Below are positions 18,630 through 30,142 of a stretch of DNA of 39,949 nt, piece by piece. Where the stretch lies: positions 1 to 39,949 of the forward strand of contig CANQHU010000016.1 in the NCBI GenBank assembly GCA_947623945.1, read 5' to 3'. The position numbers and the translations under genes were made by a program. How positions within the stretch are numbered: the stretch's first letter is position 1; each line of letters begins with the position of its first letter. Origin of the DNA: an uncultured Clostridia bacterium (GTDB lineage Bacteria; Bacillota; Clostridia; TANB77; CAG-508). Below the pieces are notes generated by a model, which saw nothing but the letters and a program-made list of their open reading frames with translations, was not told where the DNA came from and searched no databases.

Positions 18630-18645
18630 GTTTGTATGATATTAT
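18617..18645 (+). promoter_or_regulatory. Promoter of lexA
   Basis: TTGACA (18617-18622) and TATTAT (18640-18645) with a 17-bp spacer. I see no clear LexA box of the Gram-positive type (GAAC...GTTC) here. Confidence 0.55.
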
Positions 18646-18675
18646 AATGACAAATATGGAAATGGAGTGATAAAA

Positions 18676-19326
18676 ATGCCTAGAAAAAGACCAGAATTAA
18701 ATAAAAGAGAAAAAGCAATATTAAAATTTATTGAAAAACAAATTATGACACAAGGATATCCACCATCAGTAAGAGAAATAGGAAAAGCAGTAGGTTTAAG
18801 TTCAACAGCAACAGTACATGGATACTTAGCAAAATTAGAAGATAAGGGATATATCAAAAAACAAGACAAAAAAGGAAGAACTTTAAGATTATTAAAAGGT
18901 GGATCAGGAGAACCAAAAAAGACCTCAAGCAAAGATTTTTATACACAAAAAGAATTAGTAGAAGTTCCAATTGTTGGTAGAATTACAGCAGGAGAGCCAA
19001 TTTTAGCAGTTGAAAACATAACAGATACTTTCCCAATTCCAATTGATTTTGTTGGAAATTCTGAAAGTTTTATGCTTACTGTTAGAGGAGAAAGCATGAT
19101 AGAAGCTGGAATTTTAGATGGGGATTACATATTAGTAAAAAAACAAAATACAGCAAATAATGGAGAAATTGTTGTAGCATTAATTGGAGATGAAGCAACA
19201 GTTAAAACATTTTATAAGGAAAAAGATCATATTAGATTACAACCAGAAAATTCTACAATGGACCCAATTATTGTGCCAACTTGTGAAATACTAGGAAAAG
19301 TTGGTGGAGTATTCAGAAAAATGTAA
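18676..19326 (+). CDS. lexA: LexA repressor
   Basis: A 216-residue SOS repressor. The N-terminal winged helix has [25 protein letters not shown]. The self-cleavage site is the Ala-Gly in RITAGEP. The catalytic Ser is in RGESMIEAG, and the Lys is in DEATVKTF. I chose ATG 18676, eight bases after GGAG. An in-frame GTG nine bases upstream lies on the ribosome site. It would control DNA-repair genes, possibly including addA downstream, although no operator is visible. Confidence 0.95.
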   Translation: MPRKRPELNKREKAILKFIEKQIMTQGYPPSVREIGKAVGLSSTATVHGYLAKLEDKGYIKKQDKKGRTLRLLKGGSGEPKKTSSKDFYTQKELVEVPIVGRITAGEPILAVENITDTFPIPIDFVGNSESFMLTVRGESMIEAGILDGDYILVKKQNTANNGEIVVALIGDEATVKTFYKEKDHIRLQPENSTMDPIIVPTCEILGKVGGVFRKM

Positions 19327-19368
19327 TGAAATTCACTAAAAATTCACATAAATAAAGTTGACAAATAA

Positions 19369-19410
19369 GCACTGTATCAAATATAATTTAAGATACAGTG
19401 TTTATTTATT
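19369..19410 (+). terminator. Terminator after lexA
   Basis: CACTGTATC (19370-19378) pairs with GATACAGTG (19392-19400), followed by TTTATTTATT. Confidence 0.7.
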
Positions 19411-19512
19411 AAAAGCAACCTAATTAAGAAACAATAAAAGCATAGTGAAATCGTAATAAATATGCCAAGTAATAAACTAAAATAAAAAATAAAAACGAGA
19501 AAGGAAGGAACA

Positions 19513-21781
19513 ATGTTTAAAGTCTTAAAAAATTTAAAACAATCATTCTGGTCAGTACTTATAATAATAATTTTATTATGTGTTCAAGCAACCGCTGACT
19601 TAGCACTGCCAGACTATACATCAAAAATTGTAAATGGAGGAATTCAAGCAGGCGGAATAGAATCAGCAGTACCCGAAATAGTAGCTAAAGAAGATATGGA
19701 AGATCTGCTACTATTTACAGACAAAGATGAAGAAATTCTAGGCAAATACACTTTAATTGGAGACACACCAAATGAAGATGAAACAAAAATCACAGATAAG
19801 TATTTAGGCAAAGAAAAAAATATAGAGCCAGATTCAATATACATATTAAAAGATATCAATGACAGTGAAAAAGAAGAATTTGAGAAAATAATTGCTACAC
19901 CTCTTATGATATTAACTACTGTAGAAGACGAAGAAACGGCAACTCAAATTAAAGATAAAATGACAGAAGGTATGACTGAAATTCAAAAGCAGATGTTTGC
20001 TTCACAAAATTTGATGGAACTTATTAAGAACATGCCAGAAATTCAAAGAGACCAAATGTTATCAAACTTTACAACACAAATAGACCAAATGTCAGATTCA
20101 ATAAAAAGTCAAGCAGCAGTTAGTTCTGTAAAAACAATATACAAAAATGTTGGAGTAGACACAGATAAACTTCAAAATGATTATATTCTATTTACCGGAT
20201 TGCAGATGCTAGGTGTTGCATTAATTAGCATGGTATCAGCTGTTGTAATTATGTTACTATCAGCAAGAGTTGCTGCCAAACTTGGAAGGACATTAAGAGA
20301 AAAAGTATTTAAAAAAGTAACATCTTTTTCAAATAAAGAATTATCAGAATTTTCAACAGCATCATTAATAACACGTAGTACAAATGATGTTCAACAAATA
20401 CAAATGTTACTTGCGATGCTATTTAGAGTAGTAGTATATGCACCAATTATGGGAATAGGAGGTTTCACAAAAGTACTTACAAACACTGATAATGGCATGG
20501 CATGGGTAATTGGAGTTGCAATTTTAGCAATATTATTTGTAATAGGAACATTATTTATTGTTGCTATGCCAAAATTTAAAAAATTACAAGATTTAATAGA
20601 TAGACTAAACCTTGTATCAAGAGAAATTTTAACAGGATTGCCAGTAATTAGAGCATTCAACACAGAGAAAAAAGAAGAATCAAGATTTGAAAAAGCAAAC
20701 TTTGACTTAATGAAGACAAACATCTTTGTAAACAGGGCAATGTCTATGATGATGCCACTTTTAATGTTTATTATGAACTCAATTGCAATTCTAATAATAT
20801 GGGTAGGAGCCCATAGCATAAATGAAGGATTAATACAAGTAGGAGATATGATGGCATTTATCCAATACACAATGCACATTGTAATGTCTTTCTTAGTAAT
20901 TTCAATGATTTCTATTATGCTACCAAGAGCTGCAATATCTGCAAGACGTATAAATGATGTATTAGAAAAAGATATAAGTATAAAAGATGCTAAAAACACA
21001 AAGAAATTTGATGCAAATAAAAAAGGATTAGTAGAATTTAAAAATGTATCTTTCCGTTATCCTGATGCCGATACAGAAATATTATCAGACATTGATTTTG
21101 TTGCAAAACCAGGTCAAACAACAGCAATTATTCGGAAGCACAGGAAGTGGAAAATCAACAATTGTAAATTTATTACCAAGATTTTATGACGTGACAGGTG
21201 GAGAAATTTTAATAGATGGTGTAAACATAAAAGAAGTTTCGCAAAAAGACTTAAGAGACATCATTGGATTTGTACCACAAAAAGGAGTATTGTTCTCAGG
21301 AACAATAGCATCAAACATTAAATATTCAGATGAAAATATGTCAGATGAAAAAATGTATGAAGCAGCCCAAATAGCACAAGCAACCGAATTTATAGAAAGC
21401 AAAGAAAACAAATATGATGATCCAATTTCACAAGGTGGAAGCAACGTTTCCGGAGGACAAAAACAACGTTTATCTATTGCAAGAGCCATTGCAAAAGACC
21501 CAGAAATATTTGTATTTGACGATAGTTTTTCAGCATTAGACTTTAAAACAGACAGTAAATTAAGAGAAGAATTATCAAAAATAACAAAAAATAAAACAGT
21601 TATAATTGTAGCACAACGTATAAACACAATTTTAAATGCAGATCAAATTATAGTATTAGAAGAAGGAAAAGTAGTAGGAATTGGAACACATGAAGAATTA
21701 CTTGATAATAACGAAACATATAGACAAATTGCACTTTCACAATTATCAGAAGAAGAATTAAGAAAGAAAGGAGACAACTAA
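19513..21781 (+). CDS. ABC exporter subunit A with degenerate catalytic site (one CGG skip)
   Basis: The joined protein has 755 residues: first membrane helix, then an unusually long outside loop (residues about 50-220), five more helices, then the ATPase domain. Walker A is GSTGSGKST, and its first Gly is supplied by skipping C of CGG at 21133. The signature is VSGGQKQR. Walker B ends FVFDDSFSALD, with Asp in place of the catalytic Glu, and the switch His is Gln (IVAQRIN). These are marks of the inactive-site half of heterodimeric exporters of the BmrC or TM287 type. It is followed two bases later by its partner. The cargo is unknown. Confidence 0.93.
21133..21136 (+). other. CGG skip site 7 (ABC subunit A)
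   Basis: ATT CGGA: supplies the first Gly of Walker A, residue 541. Confidence 0.95.
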
Positions 21782-21783
21782 AT

Positions 21784-23592
21784 ATGCCAAGATTAAGACA
21801 AACTACAGAAAAGCCAAAAAACTTTAAAGCAACAACCAAAAAATTAATTACAACATATTTAGCCAAATACAAAATAGCATTATTGGTTGTTTTCGTATTT
21901 GCAATTGGAAGTACAATTTTTACAATTATTGGACCTAAAATTCTTCGGAAATGCAACAACAGAAATTTTTAATGGAATAATGAATAAATTATCTGGTGGA
22001 AGTGGAATAGACTTTGCAAAAGTAGGCGGAATTGCAATTACGTTATTAATTTTATATATTATAAGTGCAATTTTTGCTTTTATTCAAGGATTTACAATGA
22101 CAGGAGTATCACAAAAATTAACTTATAAACTAAGAAATGATTTAGCCCAAAAAATAAATAAATTGCCAATGAAATACTTTGATAGCAAAAAACATGGAGA
22201 AGTATTATCAATAATTACAAACGATATTGACACTTTAAGCATGAACCTAAACCAAAGCATCACACAAATTATAACATCAATATGCACAATAATTCGGAAT
22301 ATTAATAATGATGCTTTCTATTAGTTGGCAAATGACAATTATTTCTCTAATAATTCTTCCAATAGCAGGGCTATTAGTAAAAATAATTGTTGGAAAATCA
22401 CAAGGTTTCTTCCAAAAACAACAAGCATATCTTGCAACTGTAAATGGTCAAGTAGAAGAAATTTATGGGGGATTAAACATTGTAAAAGTATTCAATGGAG
22501 AAAATAAAGTAATAAAAGAATTTGAAAAAGCAAATGAAGATTTATATCATTCAGGCTGGAAATCACAATTCTTATCACGGATTAATCCATCCAATTATTA
22601 ATTTTATTTCTAACATTGGATACGTTGGAGTTGCTGTTGCAGGTGGATATTTAGCAATTAATGGAACAATAACAGTTGGAAACATTCAAAGTTTTATACA
22701 ATATAATAAGCAATTTACAAACCCATTAAACCAAATTGCACAAATATCAGCAACTTTGCAAGCAATGATTGCAGCAGCAGAAAGAATATTTGAATTTATA
22801 GAGCAACCAGAAGAAATAGAAACGAAAAAAGGAGAAATAGATACAAATTCTCTAAAAGGAAATATAGAATTTAACCACGTAAAATTTGGATATAATCCAG
22901 AAGAAATTGTTATAAAAGACTTTAATGCTAACATAAAAGAAGGTCAAAAAATAGCAATTGTTGGACCAACAGGAGCTGGAAAAACAACAATGGTTAAACT
23001 ATTAATGAGATTTTATGACGTGTTAAGTGGAGAAATATTAATTGATGGACATAATATCAAAGACTTCGAAAGAGGCAACCTTCGTAAAATGTTTGGCATG
23101 GTTTTACAAGATACATGGTTATTTGGTGGAACTGTAACAGAAAACATAAAATACGGAAATGAAAATGCAAATGAAACACAAGTAATAGAAGCAGCAAAAG
23201 CAGCCCATGTGCATCATTTTATAAAAACATTGCCAAAAGGATATAGCTCTATATTAAACGAAGAATCAGACAACATATCAGCAGGTCAAAAACAACTACT
23301 TACTATTGCAAGAGTAATTTTAGCAAATCCAAAAATATTAATTTTAGATGAAGCAACAAGTTCAATTGATACTAGAACAGAGTTACAAATACAAGATGCT
23401 ATGGATAATTTAATGAAAGGTAGAACAAGTTTTATTATTGCACATAGATTATCTACAATAAAAAATGCTGATTTAATATTAGTAATGAATCATGGAGACA
23501 TTATAGAACAAGGCACACATGAAGAATTACTTGCAAAAGATGGATTTTATGCAGAATTATATAATAGTCAATTTGAAGAAGTAGAAGACTAA
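21784..23592 (+). CDS. ABC exporter subunit B with canonical catalytic site (three CGG skips)
   Basis: The joined protein has 601 residues: six membrane helices (residues about 35-330) and an ATPase domain with Walker A GPTGAGKTT, signature ISAGQKQL, Walker B LILDEATSSID with the catalytic Glu, and the switch His in IAHRLST. In-frame CGG at 21946, 22295 and 22578 each break the frame. Skipping C gives PKILGNATTEIFNG, CTIIGILIMMLSISW and QFLSGLIHPIINFI, all in the membrane domain. The family is recognisable only when all three shifts are made. It pairs with the upstream subunit as a heterodimeric exporter. Confidence 0.93.
21946..21949 (+). other. CGG skip site 8 (ABC subunit B, first)
   Basis: CTT CGGA: Gly at residue 55. 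Confidence 0.92.
22295..22298 (+). other. CGG skip site 9 (ABC subunit B, second)
   Basis: ATT CGGA: Gly at residue 171, inside a membrane helix. Confidence 0.92.
22578..22581 (+). other. CGG skip site 10 (ABC subunit B, third)
   Basis: TCA CGGA: Gly at residue 265. Confidence 0.92.
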
Positions 23593-23593
23593 A

Positions 23594-23624
23594 GGTGTTT
23601 TTTGGGACGGGGCAAAAAAACACC
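23594..23624. repeat. Dispersed 31-bp hairpin, copy 2
   Basis: It is identical to the copy at 7776-7806 and lies directly after the ABC stop codon, so it probably terminates that operon. Confidence 0.75.
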
Positions 23625-23676
23625 TTCGTAATTAAAAAATAAAATAAAATATAATTAAATTAAAAATAGAAGTTAA

Positions 23677-23707
23677 GGTGTTTTTTTGCTCCGTCCCAAA
23701 AAACACC
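23677..23707. repeat. Dispersed 31-bp hairpin, copy 3 (inverted)
   Basis: This is the reverse complement of copies 1 and 2 with one base changed in the loop (GCTCCGTCCC core). Facing copy 2 across 52 bp, it ends 14 bases before the addA start and could hinder or attenuate addA transcription. Confidence 0.7.
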
Positions 23708-23721
23708 AAGGAGACAAAAAT

Positions 23722-26700
23722 ATGAGTGATGTAAAATGGACTAAAGAACAACAAGACGCAATATACGAAAAAGGCTATAACATACTAGTTGCAGCAGCAG
23801 CACGGAAGTGGAAAAACAGCAGTACTAGTCGAAAGAATTATTCATAAAATAATAGACGAAAAAGTAGACATAGACAAACTATTAGTAGTTACATTTACCA
23901 ACAGTGCTGCTTCAGAAATGAGAGAAAGAGTATTAGATGCAATTTACAAAAAATTAGAAGAAGAACCTGAAAACGAAAATTTGCAAAGGCAAATAACACT
24001 ACTAAACAAATCAAGCATTTGCACAATAGATGCCTTTTGTTTAGAAGTAGTTAGAAACAACTTTTATGAACTAGAAAACATATCACCAAACTTTAGAATA
24101 GCAGATCAAGCAGAAATAGAATTGTTGAAGCAAGAAGTATTAGAAAATATTTTTGAAGCAAAATACGAATCAGAAGACAAAGACTTTGAAAAATTAATAA
24201 ATACATATACAAGTTACAGAGATGACACACCATTAAAAGAGCTAGTCCTAAAAATATATTCTTATATCCAAAGTGACCCATTCCCAGAAAAATGGTTAAA
24301 AGAAAAAATTGAAATGTTCAACATAGATGAAAGTTTGCTAGAAGAAGACTTTAGTAAAACACCATGGGGGAAAATACTACTAAAACAAATGGAAGAAGAA
24401 CTAATAGATGCAATTTTAAAACTAGAAGCATTAGGAAAAAAAGTATCGGTTGAAGAAGAATTAGAAAGTACATACCAAACAATAAGAAAAGATATAGAAC
24501 TATATGAAGAAATAAAAAATAATTTGGACAACTGGGACAAAAGCTATGAAATGGCACATAATTTAAAATTTGCTATATGGCCAAGCAAAAAGAGTGAATT
24601 AGAAATAAAAGAAATAGCAAAAGAAATAAGAAGTGACTTAAAAGATAAAATAAAAAAGAAATTAGGCAAAATATTTAGCAGTAATTCAAAAGAAGCAAGA
24701 CAAGACATAAAAGATATGTATTATATCTTAAGTAAATTACAAAACTTAATATTAGAATTTTCTCAAGAGTTTGCCAATCGAAAAAGAGAAAAAAACATTG
24801 TAGACTTTAGTGATATCGAGCACTTTGCCCTTAAAATACTAGAACGGCTCTAATGAAATTGTAAAAAAATATCAAGACAAATATGAAGAAATAGCAATTG
24901 ATGAATATCAAGATAGCAACTTAGTACAAGAATATATTTTAACATCTATTTCAAGAGGAAATAATATATTTATGGTAGGAGATGTAAAACAAAGTATTTA
25001 CAAATTTAGACAAGCCATGCCACAATTATTTTTAGATAAATATGAAACTTACCAAAAAAAAGAAGCTAAAAAGCAAGATGAAGACCTAAAAATTCAACTA
25101 TTTAAAAACTTTAGGAGCAAAGAAAAAATATTAGAATTTACAAATATAGTTTTTCAAAACATCATGAGCAAAAATTTAGGAGACATTAACTATAATAAAG
25201 AAGAATATTTAAATTTGGGTAGTTCTTATCCTGAAACAGAAAATAAGCAAAACGAAAAAATAGAAATTTACATTATTGATCCATCACTAGAAGGAGAAGA
25301 AGAGGAAGAAGAACCTGAGCAAGAATTTGAGCAAGATTTTGAACAAGAAGAATATCAAGACATAGAGCAAGAAGACGAAAAAAACATTATAGAAGCCGAG
25401 TTAGAAGCCAAATTTGTTGCAAACAAAATAAAAAAATTAATAGAAAGCAAATTTCAAGTATGGGATAAAAAGCAAGAAAAATATAGAGACATTACATATA
25501 AAGATATTGTTATATTGCTTAGAACCACTAAAACTTTAGCACCAATTTATGAACAAGAAATATTAAATTTACAAATGCCAGTATTTTCTGACAGTTCGCA
25601 AGAATACTTGGATTCAATAGAAATTCAAAACATCTTAAGTTTGCTAAAAATTATAGACAATCCAATGCAAGATATTCCATTAGTTGCTGTTATGAGGTCA
25701 ACAATTGGCAAATTTACAGATGACGAGTTAATACAAATACGCCTAGCAGATAAAAAAGACTGCTTTTATAAGTGTGTTCAAAAAGCAAGATTATCAGTTG
25801 ATGAAAAATTAAGAAAAAAAATAGAACAATTTTTAAACCAGTTAGAAGAATGGAGAAAAGAGCAAGAATACCTAGCTTTGGATGAACTAATTTGGAAAAT
25901 TTATACTGACACTGGTTATTACAACTATGTACGGCTTAATGACAAATGGAAATTTAAGGCAAGCCAACCTTCAAATGTTATTTGAAAGAGCAAAACAATA
26001 TGAAACTGCAAGTTTTAAAGGATTATACAATTTTCTTCAGTTTATTGAAAAAGTAAAATTAAGTAGTGGAGACATGGGCTCTGCAAAAATACTTGGTGAA
26101 AATGACAATGTTATAAGAATAATGAGTATTCATAAAAGCAAAGGTTTGGAATTTCCAGTTGTATTTTTATCAGGAACAGGAAAACAATTTAACCTTACAG
26201 ATTTAAAGAAAAATTTAATTTTACAACAAGAATTAGGAATTGGAGTAAAATATATAGATTATGAAAAACAAATTAAATATGATACTTTGACAAAATCTGC
26301 AATTAAAGAAAAAGTTTACCAAGAGACATTGTCAGAAGAAATGAGAATTCTATATGTTGCCCTAACAAGAGCAAAAGAAAAATTATTTATTACTGGTATA
26401 ACTAAAAATCACGAAAAATATTTAAAAGAATTAGAAAGCCAAATAGAAAGATATAAAAAACAAGACGAAAAAATTAATCATATTTTAGTAAAAAAGCAAA
26501 TTAAATTAATAGATTGGATTTTATTAGTTTACTTCTATGAAAAAAAACGTTTAGAAAATTTAGCAGAACTTCATGTATATGATAAAGAGCAAGTTTTAAA
26601 AATTTGTGAAAAAATAGATGAAGAAGAAATTAATGTAAAAGAAATTTTGGAAAAAGAAGAAATAGATGAGTTAGAAATTAAAAAAATAGAAGAAATGTTA

Positions 26701-27345
26701 AATAAAAAATATGAACATGAATTAGCAACTAAAATTCCTACAAAATCATCTGTTACAAAATTAAAGCAGAAAGAAGAAAAGATAGACACTACATTTTCTA
26801 AACCGAAATTTACAAGGCAAGATGAAAATAAAGTACTTACAGGAGCACAAAAAGGTACTCTATTACATCTTTGTATGCAAAAATTAGAAATTGGTAAAGA
26901 TTATACAATAGAAGATGTAAATGATTTAATACAAAGTTTAGTAGAAAAAGAAATGATTACAAATGTAGAAGCAGAAAATATAAGTAAAAATGCAATTTTA
27001 GAATTTACTAAGTCAAAAATATGGAAGGAAATGAATTTAGCAAAAGAGATTTACAGAGAGAAACCTTTTTATATTACATTACCTGCAAAAAAAATATATA
27101 AAGAAGATGTAGAAGAAGAAATTCTTGTTCAAGGAATTATTGATTTATATTATATAACTGAAAAAGATGAAATTATTTTGGTAGATTATAAGACAGATTT
27201 TGTACAAACAGAGCAAGAATTAATAGACAAGTATAAAATACAATTAGATTTATATAAGGAGGCTTTAGAAGAATCTTTAGGTAGAAAAGTTTGCAAAGTA
27301 TATATATATTCAACTTTTTTAAAGAAGGAAATAGAAATATCTTGA
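23722..27345 (+). CDS. addA: Helicase-nuclease subunit AddA (three CGG skips)
   Basis: AddA unwinds and degrades DNA ends in recombination repair. The joined protein has 1206 residues (1232 in Bacillus). Walker A is AAAAGSGKTAVLVERI, where the first Gly comes from skipping C at 23803. Skips at 24845 and 25932 restore ILEGSNEIVKKYQDKYEEIAIDEYQDSN and YNYVGLMTNGNLRQANLQML. Later motifs are GDVKQSIYKFRQA, MSIHKSKGLEFP and YVALTRAKEKLF, then the C-terminal nuclease with VDYKTDF. An acidic insertion (bases about 25290-25390) is unusual. No addB is seen in the window, although it normally precedes addA. Confidence 0.95.
23803..23806 (+). other. CGG skip site 11 (addA, first)
   Basis: GCA CGGA: supplies the first Gly of Walker A, residue 28. 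Confidence 0.95.
24845..24848 (+). other. CGG skip site 12 (addA, second)
   Basis: GAA CGGC: Gly at residue 375, before the DEYQDSN motif. Confidence 0.93.
25932..25935 (+). other. CGG skip site 13 (addA, third)
   Basis: GTA CGGC: Gly at residue 737. Confidence 0.92.
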
Positions 27346-27406
27346 AAATATGCCAAAAATTTGATATACTATTAGTAATTAGTGAAATAAGAAATGGGGA
27401 AATAAA

Positions 27407-27859
27407 ATGCAAAAAATATTTTTATGGGTATTAATGATAATAGGGATGTTTATACTTTCAGATTTTCTAATTAATGTTGGTTTAAATTCAATATATAAAG
27501 ATATAGAAAGAATAGATGATACTGCGCAAATATCAGTTTATCAAGCAGATGCAACATATGTAAATGGAAGAATTAGAGGTATTGTAAAAGAAACTGCAAG
27601 CATCGCAAGTAAATATATAGAAGTAGAGTTATATTCTAAAAGAGATGTATTAATGGGAAGAAGATATATTGAAATTGACAATACACTTGAGAATCAATCT
27701 TTTGAAGTCCTTTTTAGAGCAAAAGATGTAGAATATTACAAAATTAATTTAGTTGATAATAAACAAGAAGGACCAGAACTAGAAATTATTCCAAAAGAGA
27801 TGACAAAGCCAGAAATTATAGTTTTAACAGCAATAACTTTCTTAATATTCTGGGGATAA
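27407..27859 (+). CDS. Small membrane protein of unknown function
   Basis: A 150-residue protein with a hydrophobic segment at residues 4-27 and another at about 135-149, leaving an outside domain of about 105 residues that is probably beta-rich. It follows addA by 61 bases and has an AT-rich gap and a weak GGGG ribosome site. I recognise no family. A terminator follows. Confidence 0.65.
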   Translation: MQKIFLWVLMIIGMFILSDFLINVGLNSIYKDIERIDDTAQISVYQADATYVNGRIRGIVKETASIASKYIEVELYSKRDVLMGRRYIEIDNTLENQSFEVLFRAKDVEYYKINLVDNKQEGPELEIIPKEMTKPEIIVLTAITFLIFWG

Positions 27860-27879
27860 TAATAAGTATAAATAGGAAA

Positions 27880-27913
27880 AAGAGCAAGCAACGTGGGATG
27901 TTTGCTCTTTTTT
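27880..27913 (+). terminator. Intrinsic terminator
   Basis: AGAGCAA (27881-27887) pairs with TTTGCTCT (27901-27908), followed by T. Confidence 0.75.
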
Positions 27914-27967
27914 GACGCATTAATATTACGAAAAAATTACAGTTATATTACATTTACGTTACTTGTA

Positions 27968-27996
27968 TTGAAAGAGCAAAAAAAGTATGTTACAAT
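27968..27996 (+). promoter_or_regulatory. Promoter of the pilin-like gene
   Basis: TTGAAA (27968-27973) and TACAAT (27991-27996) with a 17-bp spacer leave a purine-rich leader of about 105 bases before the start codon. Confidence 0.5.
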
Positions 27997-28108
27997 CAAA
28001 AAGTAAATTGGTAGAACGAATTAAACATAATATAAAAAAGAAAGAAAAAGGAGGGAAAAAAACAAAAGAAAAACTAAAAAATAAAAGGGGAGGAAAAGAA
28101 AGAAAAAA

Positions 28109-30128
28109 GTGGAAAAGCAAAAATTTAAAGAACAAAAAGCAATAACATTAATAGCGCTAGTAATAACAATAGTAGTACTTATAATTTTAGCCGCAATATC
28201 AATAGGAGCAATATTTGGCGAAAATGGATTACTAGTAAAAGCGCAATTATCAGCATTTGCAACAGAAATGAAGCAAATAGAAGAAAATGTACATTTAAGG
28301 CAAGCAGAAATACAAGCAAACAAACTAAGCCGGGGAGGGAGAGACAGAATTATTTGAAAAACAATTAAACGGAAATGATGTAACAATTCCGGACACACTA
28401 AAAAAGGAAGTATTGTATGTAAAAGATGGAATGCCAGACCTAACAAGTCCAAAAGACTATGAAGTAGAAGACTTTAACAATTTAGTAGATGGAGAAGGAA
28501 ATGTAGGAAATATATATGTAGTGGATAAAGAAACAGCAGAAGGAAAAGAAAACACATACGTATATGATGAAACAACAGACACAGTATATAAAATTCCAGA
28601 AACAGATATTGGAGGACAAGTATATCATAGCTATGAATGTGCAGAAAAAGGAAAAGGTGGAACATCTTCTGGAGAAAGTGGACAAGGAGGAGATGAAACA
28701 GGAGGAACAATAACAAAAGAATCAGAAGTAGTACATGTAGAAAATGAATATTATTATGCTCCAAACTTAAAAGGATTTAATGCTGAACATACAAAAGTAG
28801 TATATTATACATCAGACTTTAGTGAAACAAAAGAAGTATCAGCACAAGAGTACATAGATGGAGGAGAGCAATACCAACTAGAAGAAGGAGAATATATATT
28901 CCATAATTATGGAGAAACAGCAAAAAAATGGGCAAATGTAAAAACAGATGCAAACGGAAAAGAAGCATGGTGGGTATGGATACCAAGATATGCATATTAC
29001 ATAGAAAATCTGGGAACAAGCAGTTTAAAAATGAATATTATTTACATAGGAATAGATGATAAGCCACTAGATCCAAAATATGGTGGAACATTGCCAGAAG
29101 GATATGAACTACATCCAGCATTTAACCAAGGAGGAAAGAAACTAAAAGGAATATGGATGAGCAAATACGAGGCAAGTTTTAAATATCAAGAACAAAGTCA
29201 AAATAATAATGTACAAGCACCAGATATGACAGGATTTGATGAAGAAAATACTTATATAGAATTATATGATAAAACATCAAAAACATACCAAGGCGGAGCA
29301 GATGAAATAAAATTAAAAGATGCAAAAGCATCAGGATTAAACACAATGAATCAAAATGCAGATAAACCATGGTATGATTACACAAATAAAATATGGGCAA
29401 ATGTAAAAACAAATGCAAATGGAAAAGAAGCATGGTGGGTATGGATACCAAGATATGCATATAAAATAACAACATATGCACCAGAAGGGACAATATCTGA
29501 AATAGTATATGTAGGAATGGATGACAAGCCAATAGATAAAGAAAAGTATGGAGAAAATTTACCAACAGGCTATATAGTACATCCAGCATTTAACCAAGGT
29601 GGAAAGAAACTAAAAGGAATATGGATGAGCAAATATGAGGCAAGTTTTAAATATCAAGAACAAAGTCAAAATAATAATGTACAAGCACCAGATATGACAG
29701 GATTTGATGAAGAAAATACTTATATAGAATTATATGATAAAACATCAAAAACATACCAAGGCGGAGCAGATGAAATAAAATTAAAAGATGCAAAAGCATC
29801 AGGATTAAACACAATGAATCAAAATGCAGATAAACCATGGTATGATTACACAAATAAAATATGGGCAAATGTAAAAACAAATGCAAATGGAAAAGAAGCA
29901 TGGTGGGTATGGATACCAAGATATGCATATAAAATAACACCATATGCACCAGAGGGAACAATATCTGAAATAATATATGTAGGAATAGATGACAAACCAA
30001 TAGATAAAGAAAAATATGGAGAAAAATTACCAACAGGATATGAAGTACATCCAGCATTTAACCAAGGTGGAAAAACATTAAAAGGAATATGGATGAGTAA
30101 ATACGAGGCAAGTCAATTAACAAATTAA
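28109..30128 (+). CDS. Pilin-like surface protein with WVWIPRYAY repeats (one CGG skip)
   Basis: The joined protein has 672 residues. The N-terminus carries a prepilin-like hydrophobic helix (KAITLIALVITIVVLIILAA), with Ala where many pilins have Gly and no Glu at position 5. CGG at 28331 follows AGC. Skipping C gives NKLSGEGETELFEKQLNGND and joins the helix to the body. From residue about 273 come two full modules and one partial module of about 156 residues, each opening WANVKTxANGKEAWWVWIPRYAY and containing GIWMSKYEAS. Similar WVWIPR...KYEA modules recur in clostridial surface proteins, with a distant look of formylglycine-enzyme folds (from memory). It starts with GTG after GGGGAGG. Ligand unknown. 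Confidence 0.8.
28331..28334 (+). other. CGG skip site 14 (pilin-like)
   Basis: AGC CGGG: Gly at residue 75. This is the only case with GGG as the glycine codon. Confidence 0.88.
29173..29936 (+). repeat. 468-bp tandem duplication inside the pilin-like gene
   Basis: The block beginning at 29173 recurs at 29641, an offset of 468 bp or 156 codons. About 295 bp after that point appear identical between copies. Module starts (TGG of WANVK) lie at 28929, 29394 and 29862. The first spacing is 465, so the first module is one codon shorter and more diverged. This points to recent duplication of modules 2 and 3. Confidence 0.85.
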
Positions 30129-30142
30129 AAGGAGAGGAAAAT

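Noticed and set aside
27987..28145. Lysine-rich 52-codon frame before the pilin-like gene
   Set aside because: Its ATG overlaps the promoter region, upstream of the expected transcript start, and its composition only reflects the purine-rich leader.
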